From positions 15,925,613-15,989,612 of the forward strand of contig NC_133223.1 of the NCBI RefSeq assembly GCF_040436345.1: 64,000 nt of DNA, given 5' to 3'. This DNA comes from Pagrus major (taxonomy: Eukaryota; Chordata; Actinopteri; Spariformes; Sparidae). The notes under the pieces are model-generated. The model was not told the origin of the DNA. It searched no databases and saw only the letters and a program-made list of their open reading frames with translations. Made by a program: the position numbers and the translations under genes. How positions within the stretch are numbered: position 1 is the stretch's first letter; each line of letters starts with the position of its first letter. Below, piece by piece: positions 12,601 through 27,600 of this stretch.

Positions 12601-15600
12601 ATCCCCAAAACGAGGCGTGTTTTTTGGTTGATTTTATAGAACATACTGTTTAAAAGGAAATCAAAAGAGCAGACACATACTAGAAATGAGAACCAGAAAG
12701 GCGAGGCGAGCCCGTGTGTGTGCATTAAGGTGGACAATTAAAGCCACACGCGATTCTAAAAAAATATAGTTGATTTTTGAGGCTCATTTCCAGGTCGTCA
12801 AATACAGATGCTTTATTTGTCAGTTTTGCCTAATAAATGAGTCCCAATCACTTGTCAACACTGTTAATTTTCTGTAATTTCTAATCTATTCCAATAATTT
12901 GAGCATTCATAACAGTTGTTCTGTAAACAGATGACACATGCATGTGAGTGCCTTTACACTCACCTTGAAGGCCACTTGATTTTTGGTCACATTGCTCAGG
13001 ATAATGAGGCTTTTTTTCTCTGTCTCCCCAGAACCAAAGCTGAGCTCCTCTGCAGGGCTACAGTGAGAGAAAAAAAAAAAAACAGTGTGAGAAACAGGAG
13101 CTACTTTAGAAAGCTGCCTGGGTGGAAATCAGAGGCTCAGGTCACAGTAATTTTGCACTATAAAAGTGTCTATTTGTGGACTTCAATAGTGATGCAACTG
13201 CTAGATGCAGACAGGAGTTCCTCTTTCTTTCCCAGCATGCTTTGTTGTTTTTCTCCTATGTGTCTTATTAATACGAAATGGGCTGCTACAATTTCTGTGC
13301 CTCTTGCAAGCTTTTCTTGCGACACTTCCTCTTCCATCACCAACTATCTGCTTCTCTACAAGACAGGCAGATAAGAAAGGTAATAACGCACGACCTGCCT
13401 TGACTCCCTTATCATACCAGCAGATAAGATGCTTTTGTGGTACATACTACCAAACATATTTGCAATTAATCATATTACCAAAAACCAACTGACAAACAAA
13501 ATACTATGGAGCTGAATAATTAGCTGATTCATTGATTAGGTGATCGACCTGTTTACCAAGTTGATAGGAGAGTTAACATCCTGTGGTTTATAGATTTCAA
13601 GACAGCTTCTTCCACAGCTCCTGACTGCATCTGTTTGAACCCCTTTCAAAGCCTCTGATATGCTGCTTATTTTTGGCCCATATGGATCTCTTTAAGGCTT
13701 CCACTTGGCTCTCAGGCAATATGAGGAATTACAGGATATTTTTCAGAAAAAAAAAAAACTTTTAATATTTTTTCTCCGTCTCCTGTGACTGTAGGGACAT
13801 GTTGGTGCCTGTGTTTGAGCCTCAGCAGGGTTATCAAGAGACAATGTAAACAAACTGCACTGTGGCTTTCAAGTCATGGGAGCTCAGTGTATTGTTAGTG
13901 GTATTCAACATTAAGACAGTATTTAGATCTAATCAGGAGTTGTGGCCATTAGCACAGGGTTGTGTGGTGGTGTAGGAGGACACAACTGGTAAAACTCTGC
14001 CTGGATAGCACAAGGTTTCCAGCTTAGGAGCAACAACTCTTCCAGAGAGGCCGTCTCCATCCACAAAGAGCTTTCAGTGTCATTTCTCCTTCCCTGCTGG
14101 TGCAATCTGCTTGCAGCATGTTGTTTAAAGCACCAAGCAAACTAGAAGGCTATATTTATAGTGTCATTTTATTTATTTAGTGTAAATGGCTTGAACAACA
14201 ATACTGCTGACCAGCAGGTCATGTGATTGGCCACCGCAGCATGACGTCGGGTTACATTTCTCCCAAAGTTGATTCGGGTTCAACTCTTCACCACAGGGCC
14301 ACTGCATATTTTTACAACAACCCTGCAGCCTAAATGCACTACCCACACTCAAAGTTAATGGATGGACCGGAATTTTTGGTGCAACGCCTGATTTGGCTTG
14401 AATGATGCCACACCATCATCTAAATGGACCTGTGACATATACAGATTTGCTTACATGCTACTTAATATGCTGCAGCTGACCAGTTCTATTCAACAAGCAA
14501 TGAAAGACATGTTCATGTTTATAAGTCAGACAGGAAGGAAATTTCAGTTGAAATGTTAATGTGGTTTGTTTCTCAAAGGCTGTGGCTTTTGTGCTGTGGA
14601 GCTGGATGTTGTCTAACTTTCGGTCAGAGTGATCATCTGCCCATGATACAACGCTAATGTTACTGCCATATGCAAATATGGTTGCAAATGAGGCGATTAC
14701 ATGGGCTGTATGGACACAAGTTGTCCATCCATGTAGTTGGCACCATTATGAAACCAAAAGTATAAAACATAAATTTCTCCCTTTTGGTTTCTTATTTTGT
14801 CTACAAGGAGGAACACGTTACATTTGAGTTGGACTTTGAGCAGAAAAGAGTAGTGATCACACATCAAAGCCGTGAAATCTTGAGCCAAAGCAAATCTGTG
14901 ACCTAAAATCGGAGGCACATTGCCTCTTTCTCTGACGCATGTTGCTGGTGTGCACTTGATGATTCTTGAACAATTTCTCAACAGTCTAACTTGGCTATAA
15001 ATAGTATGTGATTTGATGAATTCAGCTGCAGTGAACAGTGAACACTTATTGCATCGGGGACTTGAACTTTGCCAAGAAGAAACCAGCAAAAGGATTATAA
15101 TATTTGCTTCATATGTATAAAGCTGCTCATTGATGCTTCATGGACTAAAATTGCTAAGAACAAAGATATATTTTTTTCATGCCTTTATGTACCCTTTTCT
15201 CCAGTAAACCAGCTGTAGAGTTTGGCGCTCGCTGGAGCTCAGAGTTAGTCTTCGGGCTCTGGAAACCTTTGGCAAACACAAGATCAAAGCCCCCCTATTC
15301 CCCTCTAAAGCCCACAGCCTCGAATTAAGGCTAACACAGCTCAGAAGCATAATTGCATTTAAGGCTCATTTAAATCTGTTTATCACTATAATTCACAGCC
15401 CAGAGCTGTCAAAATCCTCACATCAAAGCCGCTACTCTGTAAAAACAGAACTCAACGGACATTATTCATGAGAATGAGGAGTAGTATCACACAGTGTGTG
15501 AATGCACTACTAAGTTTTTACCCGACAACGAGCCAGATCATTGTGTTATTGCTGTACTCCTTTGCAATACACCACTCTCCAAGACGAAAGCCCCTTTGCA

Positions 15601-18600
15601 AATCCAATGAATGCTCAATTAAAAACATGTCCTTAAAGTTCAATTGATCATTGGCCACTGTCTCTCACTGAACTATTGACTGGTAGCATCCTTAATTCCT
15701 GCCCACGTGTGACCAGATCAATTAGGCTGTAAAGATAGAAAACACATCAATAATGGCTTTAGGTTTTGAGCCAATATGTGAGGAGAACATTTTTGTCAAT
15801 ATGTACAAGGCAATTAAAATTTGTCTTTTTACGTATGGCAACCCAACACACAAACACAGTTACCGGTTCACTAGGTACACCTAGCCAGGATAATGCAGTG
15901 TTAATACAACATTAATCACGCAATAAATCATACCAGTGCAACACCTGAAAAGGTTTTGGGGTGTCTTTTCAAGGCAGAAATTTTGGGAGCAGAGGATGGA
16001 ATAGGCTTTAAAAGCAGTGCGAAGAAGCTGGATTGTGTGCACATCCAACACCAGCTGGTTACAGGTTCTAATACCAGAATTGGAAATTCTTCTGATACAG
16101 CCTAAAATGCTGGAATCAGTACCGGCGAATACAGGAGTCAGTCTATCCACTGATCCGATTCGCCTAAATAAATTATTTTTTAGAAACGGGACCCTGCTAC
16201 TTCCCAGTAGTGACCTATACAGGTTTGTGAAACTTACATCCATCCAGGGTCAGTAGTATAGAGAAAAAAAAAAAGTGCATGACACAGTAATACCCCACTG
16301 GTATTGGACTGGTACTCTCTTCAAGTTCAGGTATCAGAACCGATATCTGGAAGGATATATGTTATTGGAACACTGGACTCTGGTCCAGACTGAACAACTG
16401 GACTGAGACCCTCCCTTTCAAGGGATCTTCTAAGTGACAGAAGATAGAAGTTTTACAATGACTTCCAAAGCTAAACTAAGAGATGTATCTGCTGATTGTG
16501 AACTGTTCAGGAAGCACTCGTATAAGAGCATTTATTCAAATCATTTGGTAACCATGGTCACATGTGAGTGGCGTGCGGGGATTTTCCTGGATCAAAGCAG
16601 TGTGTTGAGCTTGAACCTTAATCTGTGTACTTTGGGAGTGCCTTAAAGCCCATAAAAAGGGCATGACAAAATAATACCCCCTTGTTATTTCTCACAACAT
16701 TTGGTAGATTTGCAGGTCTAACAATACAACTAATGCTTGTAATCACAATAAGTTATTTCTTCATGAGCTCTTTGTGACACCAGAGAACATAAATATACCC
16801 ATGAGAGGCACTAAAGTGCTGCGTGACCTGCTGTCTGTCACCAGAATTTGATTTTTTCACGTTGTTCCGTGTAGCGATGATGACACAAGATGACAGTTGC
16901 CAGAACTGTCCAATCAATGATTAACTGTTGGTCCGTATGCTGTCATATTTAATCCTTTAAAAAGTCAGTGTGAAGAGGAACCTTGACAAGAACTTGTTCA
17001 TTTTTTTCCCTTTAGTCTTGAACAAATTAAACAATCTACAGGTGTTAAAGTGACCTAAAGAATTTAAAAAATGACACATTAAGAGGCTCTGTGTGAGCAT
17101 CTGTGCACCTCCAATTTGTTGTGACTATGCCACAATAATCTACAGAAGACGCCTGTGCACGTGTGGAAAGTATATATGAAAAACAGTACAAACAGAACCA
17201 CTACATATTCGTAGAAAATGCAGCCATCCGTGTACGTGCCTGTTTGGGTGTATATTCAGGCCTCTATGCTGTTCTTATAGTAGGCACAGTGGTGCCTTTA
17301 AGCTAGATGCTAATGTCAGCATGTTAACATGTTCATGATGACACAATTACCATGGCTACCATGTGTGTCATAGTGTGTTAGCTGACAGTTGATTAACAGC
17401 ACTTAACACAAAGCACAGTTAAGGCTGATGGGAATGTCAGTAGTTTTGCAATCATTTAGCCATGACAGAACTTTTGACCTGATGGCGATGATAGATGAAG
17501 AGTCAGGGGATCACCAAAGTGATTACAATACATCCTCTGACAACCATGAATGCCTGTACAAAATTTCAAGGCTTGGATCCAGTAGTTGTTTAGATATTTC
17601 AGTTGGGACAAAGTTGTCAATAGATGGACCAACCAACAGGAAAAGGAGAGGTTGTATGCACACGTAAATTTGCATGGCCCCATAAATGTTTGTGATGCGC
17701 AGTCAGACATCTTAGTCAAACATCTTATGTAAACAAAACACTGGCTATACTATACCTGCAGACAAGACCCTTTCCTTTCTCACAACAATGTGACCACAGT
17801 CAGCTGTAACCTACCTAACATCCAGCAGAAGCCCTTTGAAGGTGGTCAGTGGCTTCCTGGCTCCTTTGATCCTGGCGTTTGTGTCTGTTTTATCATTGTC
17901 CTCTGCCCTCAAACTGTCGTCCAGGAAATTCACCTGGAACAACAAAGAGCACTTAATTAGAAAAGAGTCAGAATACTGATAGTGTAACCATGCGACCCTT
18001 ATCTGGCTTCTTCACTGTAAATGAAATGTTTGACCCTTGCCCTTCATGCGGAAAAAGCTATCAGTTAATGAAGCTCTCAACAGTCATCTGTAATGATTAA
18101 TAAATGGTTCTTGTGAAATAAGGGTAAAGGGTTATGTTATCAAAAAAGGATCTTGCTTGAAAAATTTTTTTTTTTCCTTGTACTGAGAACTCCCGTGATG
18201 TCTCCTGACCTTTGTTCATAGTAGGATTACAGAACAAGCAACGTGGCCATTTGAGGACACAACCAAAGTAACCCACAAACTCATGACTTTTGAAAAAACA
18301 AAGAACCATGAACCAAAGCAGTTCAACCAGACAAACATATTGTCATAGTATTACTCATTCAGGGACAGTTTTGCTTCACATCCCAAAATTTTGATCCAAA
18401 ATATCAGCAGATGGATCAGAAGACCATACAACAGCTGACAGGATAGAAATTGTGAAACGTCTGCATTAAGTGATGGATATTATACAATAAAGCACGTGAG
18501 CTGGGTAAATGGATGCTTTCACAGTGTTTCCGTTGCCACATATTGTGTAAGACAGATGGTGAGAGTGAGCACATCGTGGGACGAAGGGGGGGAAGGGGGG

Positions 18601-21600
18601 CAAAGGTGAGCGGACTCTGCATGTGATGGGAACATTTGTGACTCAGAGGGGAAGTGTGTCATTTGCTGTGATAAGCAACATAACATGTCATCTTAATTTA
18701 ATGGCTGACTGTCATGCAACTGCCACAATGAAGACATCAAGAGATAATCAGCTGCTGATGAAATGTCTCTATTTATTAGTCATCTTAAAGAGCAAGCTCA
18801 ACACAATTAGGTAAGAATGCGGGTAGAAAAGTAAAACATACTCGAGTATTTAATAAAACAAAACTCTGAAATAGTAGGCAGTTTTTATAATCAAAATTAC
18901 AGTGTTTTAGTGAGAATCATTGGCACTGGTTTTGCCATCAGTTCATACAAAACTTCATTTTAGATTTACAAAAGGACAAAACAAATAATTTATTTTAAGA
19001 AACAAATTGATTAAATCAAAACAATTACACTATAATGATCATGCACAATGAAATAAAATAGACCATCATAAAAAACATCTAAAACTTGTGAATTTGACCA
19101 TGATTTCTACACATTCTGTGTAAGATATGAAATTCAAAGACATTAAAAAAAAAAATCATTGAAGATTGTAATTAAAATGTTCCTAAATGGAAGGATTAGT
19201 GAAATGCTCATTAAAAGGAGTGTCTACTGGTTTTATACAGTACATATTAAGGCACAAAACAAAATACATATTTAGCACCCTTCAGAGTCACAGACCTGGT
19301 GAAGGATAATGTTAGAGGACAAGGCACAGAGGGCTTTTGTTTAAAATTCCTTCAAAGGCAAGTGTGTCAAAGATGTAGTGCTGAGGAGTTAATAACTTAA
19401 TCTACAAAATTTAAACGGTAATTAGTTGTTTTTAATCTGAGGTTATTAGATAAGATTGTTAAAGCAGTAGTGACTGTACTAGCTCTCTCTCTTCGGGCTG
19501 ATTATAACGTGAAATGTGTCTCGCTTGGTTCAGTGTTTACATGAGATTGTGCAAAAGCTAGGCTACATCATATAGCCTACATCCCTTGAGAACAACGTCA
19601 GACATGTTGTGGTCTTTACACAGTGCAATACAATTTAGGAGGGTTAAATTCATATGTGAGGGTCCAGGGCAGGTCAAGGGGTGGTGATGACATCAGTCGA
19701 CTGGGAGGGAGGTGCGCTCACAATAATTTCGGAGTCTCGTGAGTACACCTGCCTTTCCAGCCCGTAGAAATCTTCCGGACTCTGAGCTCGGTGTGTGAGA
19801 TGGGGTGTGATCCTAACACTGCCTTACCACCACCAGCCCTTGTTTCAAAACAGAGAGAGAGGCAATTAGCTTATCAAGTTGTCAGCGCAGTGCTGCCTGG
19901 AACCCATGGGAATTCAGGTTGGGATGGGTGGTGGCAGGGGACGGGAGGGGAGGGGAGAGGAGGGGAGTCTTGTTTATTTGGGCAAGCAGCAGAGAGATGA
20001 GCACAAGTAACGTGGAATGTGTTCAGACTGGCTCGAAGTGCTGACAGGCTGGTATATTAACACAGTGCCACGGCTTAGTCACAGCACGGGCAACCAGTAG
20101 TAAAGTCTAATTCATGATGTCTGATGAAACGACTTCACTCTGCAAGCAGAGGTGCTGAAGATGTAAAACATATCAATTAACCTGTTATGACAACTACAAA
20201 TTTCACTTAAGCGTTTATTTTAGGGGCACTAGAAGAACAATATTAATGAGGTAATAATATAAACATTTTTTTCCCCCCATAAATAAATAAACAAGCTGTT
20301 CTCAGAGGAAAATAAGGTCCCCAGAACACTGTTTGAAGCTAGAAAGGTGGCAGGGTCCGCCAAATATAAACAAAGTAAAACAGTATGAAACTGTGTTGTC
20401 AGTTAAGGTCAGTTTGTTTATTCAGTATTCAGTCACGAAAACAAAGAGTTTGTTCATTTTGTTTGTTTAGGCATAAAAAAATATAAATCAATTAAGAGCT
20501 TTCTCTTCTGTTTTAAATGTCTTCCCCAAAACTACACAATGCAACCATTTAACCTCTCTCAACCTTTTCTTTCTTTGTACTGTGTCTGCTTTAGATGCTT
20601 TCATTTGTTTTGCTCAATATCTAACAGAAAGCCTTGAATGTGCTTCAGGCTGGAGGGCGAGGTTTGTAAAGTTTCCAGGCTTCAGTTATAATTGGTGTGT
20701 AACCTTCAACCAGTGGCAGTATCAGAAGCCACATGAATAACCGTCATTTTATTTCCTGTAAAATTCAAGGCTGTTGTTAACCGGAGAGAACTGTCTGACT
20801 AACTGTTTTTAAACTGTTTTCCTCTTAGCCTTAATATTCCTTAACAGCCCCTTGAGAGCATTTGTAGTCAGACATGTTTACTATCATAACATACTCATTG
20901 TGTATGTGTCATAACAGAGTGACTGTTTAACTAGTTCGTCAGGCAAACCTGAAACGGATCTTGCCCTTTCCTGCAGAGCTGACTCATATGTTTTGGTGTG
21001 CAACACCTCAGAGGACTGTAGTGCTTGTTACAACATTGGGTTTCGTATCTGGAGATGAAATTAAGCTATGAATGCTCTAATAGGGAGCTTTGCACCTTTT
21101 TTCCAGGGCTATGAGGACAAGTTTAGGCCAGTCGCACTAAAAATAAACCTGAAAGAGTGTGAGTTGCGGCCAAGTTTATATTTTACAGTAAGAACATTAA
21201 CAAACTCCGAACTCGTGCCTGTAGATTATTACTGAGGCTAACAATTGAATGATTTGCATATCTCTGCTTTGCAAATCTAAATCTGTTGTGCATGACCAAT
21301 GTGGTGTTTATTAACAATGGGAGCACTGTTTGTTTGTTGGGGCTTAGGAGGCTCATGGGAGTAGCTTTGGGTGACGCAGCGCAGCTATGTCGTGTCTCTC
21401 TGCCGTGTCCTATAGGCAGCAGGCAACAAGAAACAGCTTCTTTAAACTACAGCACAGTTATGTCCTCACATCAAATGTAGGCCAAGTCTGCAGCTCCCTG
21501 CTGTGACAGCAAAACAACAAGATATCTGAAAATAACAGCTGCAACACCAAACAACATCATACACACAAGTCTTCAATAGTCATTCCCTGATCGCGGGCAT

Positions 21601-24600
21601 ATCCTGAGCTGCCCTCTGTCTATTTCCATGCAGGCTCTCTCTGCATGCTGCTCGCCAGAAAAGACGCTAAAAAGATTATGAAGCCAGGGCTGGATGGTCC
21701 TGTAGGGAGTGAGTAAAATATGACATAAGCTGCAGCTTTGACAGCATGTAGGTAATATTTCGTGACACCACAGTGAGGAGGAGGCTCACGGTCGCTGTAG
21801 ACATATTCAAGATGAAGCCTGTGGGGTGTCTCAGTGACGGAGCTCCACTGGGGCTGCACGCTGCTGTTTGGCGGGAATATGAATCTAGCTACAGCAGGGA
21901 AGAGCTTAAATGACTGATTTTACAACCTCTGTGGACCATACAAGGAGCTGAGAGGATGAGAGGCAGAGCGCTGGCTGCAATGCATGGGCTTTGTTGGCGG
22001 GATTTAACTGCGGCAAAAGACGTTAGGAGTCACCTTCACAGAGACAATAAGCAAGAGCTTAACCAAAAACGAAATCAGGGCATTACTTGCCACTTAATTC
22101 ACAGCTGTCACCACAGAGTGGTCTGATTACATGCTGTAATCTCAGGCTCTTAACTTAAAGAAAGTGAGTGAAAGAAGAAACAGTCGAAATGTCTGACCAT
22201 AGGGCATCTTATTTGACTAGTACCAGAATCAGAATAGATCATGACTCAATCGCCTATGAGAGTAGCTACACTGATGACAACAAAAACACTAGCACTGTAA
22301 ACTCTATTAATTTTAACACATTCATTTGCCAATTTTATTCAAACATAACACTTACTAATCTTTAGTCAGATGGACAATAAGATCACGCACTTTGTGGAGC
22401 CTTATAAAACACACAAGGAGCAGTTCTGCTTTATACTGTAGAGAGATTAAATAGTGAAGACACGTAATCATTTGACTTAAAGTTCGAAGCGCTTCTGCTT
22501 TCTGAAAGGACTGATAATAATTAAAAACAAACCTGGAAGAAAATTTACCTTTTTGGGTTTTACTGCAACCTCGGTTGAGTTGAAGCTGGACTCAAGTCCA
22601 TCCTTGCTCTCTAGTTCACCCTCTTTGCTCTCCGTCTCGTCCTCGCTAACAATGGGTCCGTTGTCGCAGATGGGTGTTTGGAAGTCGTCATCAGGGAGAG
22701 GCGGGTAGCTATATTTGAAGGGGTCCTGTAAGGTAGCCAGATATGTCATATCAGTGAACGCATAGTTTTTCAAGCGTATACATCAATTTAAGATGAGGCT
22801 GTCACATGGAATGTCTTCAGTGAGTAAACAAAGTCTTATGACTTGCATATGAATAAATATAAAATAAGGGTAATCAGGGGGAAGTCTGATAAATAACAGA
22901 ACTAATGTTTATCAGATTATCATTTACCATTTAATACTGAAGTGATGAAGTAAATGTTATTTTCAACTGAACAGCTGTTACCTGACAAACCTGATTAAAC
23001 TTTCTTTCACAAAGGACAGTGTCAACAACCATAAAGTAATAAATCAATATTAAAGATTTAATCATTGAGTAGGTAGCTGTTTATCAGGCTAAAAAGACTT
23101 TTGAAGCAGTTACTTTGCAAAAATTGCAGTTGTGTGTGTGTTTCGTACATTCCTATGATCGAGTTCTACTCTTTCAAAGTAGTTTAATGAATGACAGTTT
23201 AGTTATCTTTTTTTTGTATGAAGATTTTAACAACTAAAACAAAATAAACAACAACAACAACAAAAAAACAACATTGATATCGGCCACAAATTTTTCATTT
23301 GGTGCATTCATAGCAAAAATATTTCACGAAATGGTTCATATTCAGAATTTGCAATAACTGAAAGATGACGAACATGGATGAATTGTGACTAATCCAAAAC
23401 TGACTGAAAGAAATTGATTGAAGCATGATGTATGAAAGTCTGAAGATCACATACAGAAAGACATAACAACATACCGTTCCACCCATGTGAGGTGGCAGGT
23501 ACTCGAGGCCGATGAACGTCTGGATCTCAGACTTGGTTGCAAACTTGAGCTTGCTGATCGCCTCAGGACCCAACCAAGACTTCACAATCTTCCACGCAGC
23601 TGAAATAGAGACATATTTATGCTCAAGATGTCAGAATCACTTTATTATTTAGTTAAGTTTGTGTGGACTGGTTAGAGAGGGCATGCTCATTCTCACCATT
23701 CATGATCCAAGGCATATCCACGATGATCATTTTGGCTAAAATGATACAAAGAAGAAGTTTGTCCATGAGTATTATGTTAAATCAAATTCCCAGATTTGAC
23801 GTGAAAGTATCTATAAAGCCATATGAATGAATAAAATATATGTGAATGTGGATTAATATTTGTTGTGTATTTATAACAACTTCTGTTAGGGACTTACATA
23901 AAAACTTAGGATAATACACTTTGAAGCAATTGATAATGTACTTGACGAACTCCATGTCCTGAAACACAAAGTGGGAAAAAACACTGACGTAAAAAGCAGA
24001 ACCACACAGTTAAAGCTCCCTCAGCTATTAAAGAAGCTTTATGGATTTCAACAGGGAGAATGTTTGTTCACTCTTAACCACTTCTAGCTCTGTAGTGACC
24101 CACTTCACAGAACATCAAAATTCATTACAAGCTCCTCTCAATGATTCCTCACTCAATCCCCCTCAAATGACCTGAGGATGTTATCTCGCCGTGTTTTTAA
24201 ATTGCTGTTTTGCCACCATTTGATTGCACCACCTACATCTAACAGCGTTTATCATTTCAAGGCAACGATCTTCATAAAAACAAGTTAAAAAAAGAAAGTT
24301 CACAGTAAATGGCTAAGACTTGAACGTATCTTCTCCACATATGTAATAACAGGGCTCCTGATTCAATTGGGTAATTTTAGTTCAGTGTGCTACAAAAAAC
24401 ATGCATGGCTAACAGATGAAATACATGCTATCAATCTCTAATTTTTTTCCCCAGGAAATGATAAATGCTCATCTTCTTACTGCTTTACGTTTATCACAAT
24501 CATCAGACAGCAGCCGATACGTCAATAGATAAAGCCCCTCGACCCTGGCTAGGCTCCATAATTGGCTAGAAGCCTCATTGCTATGCAGGAGACTCACTCC

Positions 24601-27600
24601 TGGGCCTTAATGGGATCATAGTGGCTACCCTTGCACCAGCCCGTACTGTGGTTCAACAAGCCTCCATAAAGCTGCTTTCCAATATGACTTTCTAATCTAC
24701 TCATTTCATATTTGAGTTGCACAGTTATTTATCCCCCTTTGCCTTGCTTATGTTGGTTCATTTGTATTTAATTGAACCATTTCTCCAGGAGAGAGCCTAG
24801 CCAATGAAATACCATGGCTGACAGAGAGCTTCATCAAGGAGCTAACGCCTGCGACACACAGCGAGTCTTGCGGATTAGACAGTCCACGCGATTTGACCAA
24901 CGGGATTTAAAGGTTACTTTAATCTCCAAAGTGTAAAACCATTGAGGAGCATCAGTCCCTGCAAGACCACAGCTCAAACGGCAAGAAATGTGAGGATACT
25001 CCACAGCATTTAAGTGACAGTCACAGCCAGGAAACGCTCTCTTTCTGACATGAGAGTGAGCTTATTTAACAGAGAGAGAAAGAAAATGCAAAGTAATTTA
25101 TACTGGAGACCTGGATATAACTAGAGCTGCAATGATTAATCAATTATTTGTCATTAAATTGATCACCAGCTATTGTGATATTTGGTTTGAATATTTTTTA
25201 AGAAAAAATTCTCTGATTCCAGCTTCTTAAATGTGAATATTAAAAGCCAAAATCAAACTTGGATTACAGCATGACACACAAACAAAAAAGGAAGTCAAGT
25301 GTTTCCTTTCAAACACCATCATCAAGGACTTACTATATTGCTGAGGCCAGACTCTGACATGTCAAACACCACGGTGAGTGGCATCCCGGGTTCTTTCTTC
25401 GCATACCGCTCCAGCCAGAAGGCAACGTACTTCTTCTTGTCCAATATTGTTTTTGCATCCTTCACGTGTAGCTTTACTTTGAACCAGACTAAACAAAGTA
25501 AACAGAGAAAATTATTATTAAAAAGGTATTACTAGTTTTGTGTTTGTGTAGAATTTCAGTGAGAGATTTACTCTTTTAATGGATCATGTCTTTGCCAGTT
25601 TTGTACAAAACTGTATAAAATTAGACTCTGTAAAATAGTAATAGAGGATGTACATACAGAGCTTGTTGCCCTCTTTGTCATAGCCGTGGAGGAAGACAGC
25701 ACCAGTCTCGAACATCCATCTGGGAATGGTGTTCTCAGTGAGATCTAAAATACACATGCAGACACACAATTCAACTGTTAACTGGTTTGATAATCTAACT
25801 ATTAGCCTTGTAGGGTCCCTTCAGATTTCTACAGACTGTTTTAATCCTTAAATGAACTTCTAAAATGGAACAAAAAATCTTGAATTCATTTTTTTTTTAC
25901 TGATTGTATGAATTTGAATCATGTCTTGGCAACACTCAGCGAAACCATCTTGCTCTATTCCTGGAGATGAGTCACCATCAGCACAAATAAAATTGGTAAA
26001 CAGCTGCAACTGTATAAAACAAACATGTGATGAACCTTGACTGTAAAGCTGTACAGTACTTTCCTGAATTTCTAGAGGAAGTCTTTCTCTTTCCATTATT
26101 TAACAGTTTTAAAGAACCTATCTGCTGAGGATCCCAGTTCCCCTAAAACCTGAAACTGCTTGAGTTGACAGTAAATAACAAACTTGTCATCAATCCAGGT
26201 CAAGAAACTGATAAAAGACCTTACGACATATGGTCCCTGGATACTAATGACTTGAATAAATCAAGTTTCCTAGAAACAACTGTTTGACAAATTGAATTTG
26301 CTGGATTAAAGACTAACAAACAGCATCATAAAATTCCCCAGAAACCAGGAACACTAGGTATTGTTCTCGAGGGTAGCGTACGCATGGAGAGATGGGTGTT
26401 TGACATACAATGACACTCTGTTTGGGGTCATCCCAGAGCAGCACAAAGACAACTACTGATCTGTGGCGCAAGCTTGCAAAAATCTGATTACGGCAATGTC
26501 AACATTTCTGCTTTTAGGCAGACTGGATATTGAACTTGAAATTGTGCCTGTATTGAACATTTACAAAACTGAATTATCACATTAACTTAGTCTCTGTTCA
26601 TGATTTAAACCTATTTTTTATTTAGGAAATGTTCTGTTTTGACAAAATTTAACTTTTGCAAATGTTGGCATCTTTCAATAAATAAAAAGAGGGTTAGTAC
26701 GGAAGCAAATTTGATTTATCAAAGTAAGAGATTTAAAGTAAAATATTGTTTTGGTATCAGTTTAGTGTCATAAAGGAAGTCCAGACCTACTTTTTGGCAA
26801 TGTGAAATTACAAAACACTCAGCGTGACTTCCTACCATTCACACCGTACTCTTTCCTCCACTGAAAACTCTCATCAATCATTTTCAAGGCATCTTCGACA
26901 ACATAAATTCTCCATGTCAGGTAGCCTTCCACCAGAGCATCATCCTGTTGGAGCCTCTCCACATCTCTGGAGTCATATTTATCTGTTGAATCTGTAAACA
27001 TACATGACACAAAGGCTGAGTCACATGGCGTTAAAAAAAGAGGTCAAGTATCACTTTCAAGTTCAACCACTGACTTACTCTTTTTAAAAACACACTGTTA
27101 AAGCCTTAAAGATCATATTGAGCTGCAAATTCAAATAATGTCCACCTGGAGGCCATAACAGTATACCCACACAGGCTATATTAGTCTAAACTAGTACATG
27201 TGGCAATACAGAGCTAAAGCTAGCTAGTTATCTGCTGGAGCTTATCTGGGCTCTCAGCATTTAGGTCATGATGACATCAACATGACAAAGTAAAGTAATG
27301 GCTCACTGTAACAAGTGCACAGCTAACCTGCAATACCGTAATGTGGCCAGCTGATAAAAACAACACAAAATTAATGCAAAGGAAGTGACTGGTCATGGAG
27401 AAAGTTAATGTCAGCTTATCCAAAATAACTGTTACCTTGGAGGAACTCATTCTTAAATCTCTGTCTCGCCTCCTCAATTTTCTTCTCAAGGTCCTGTCAA
27501 AAGAGTTCACTCCGGTTAGACACGTCTTACATTTCGACATATAAACGTGTAAAAATATCTCAAATGCGCTCTAACGGTAGTTTACAATACCTGCGCTCCT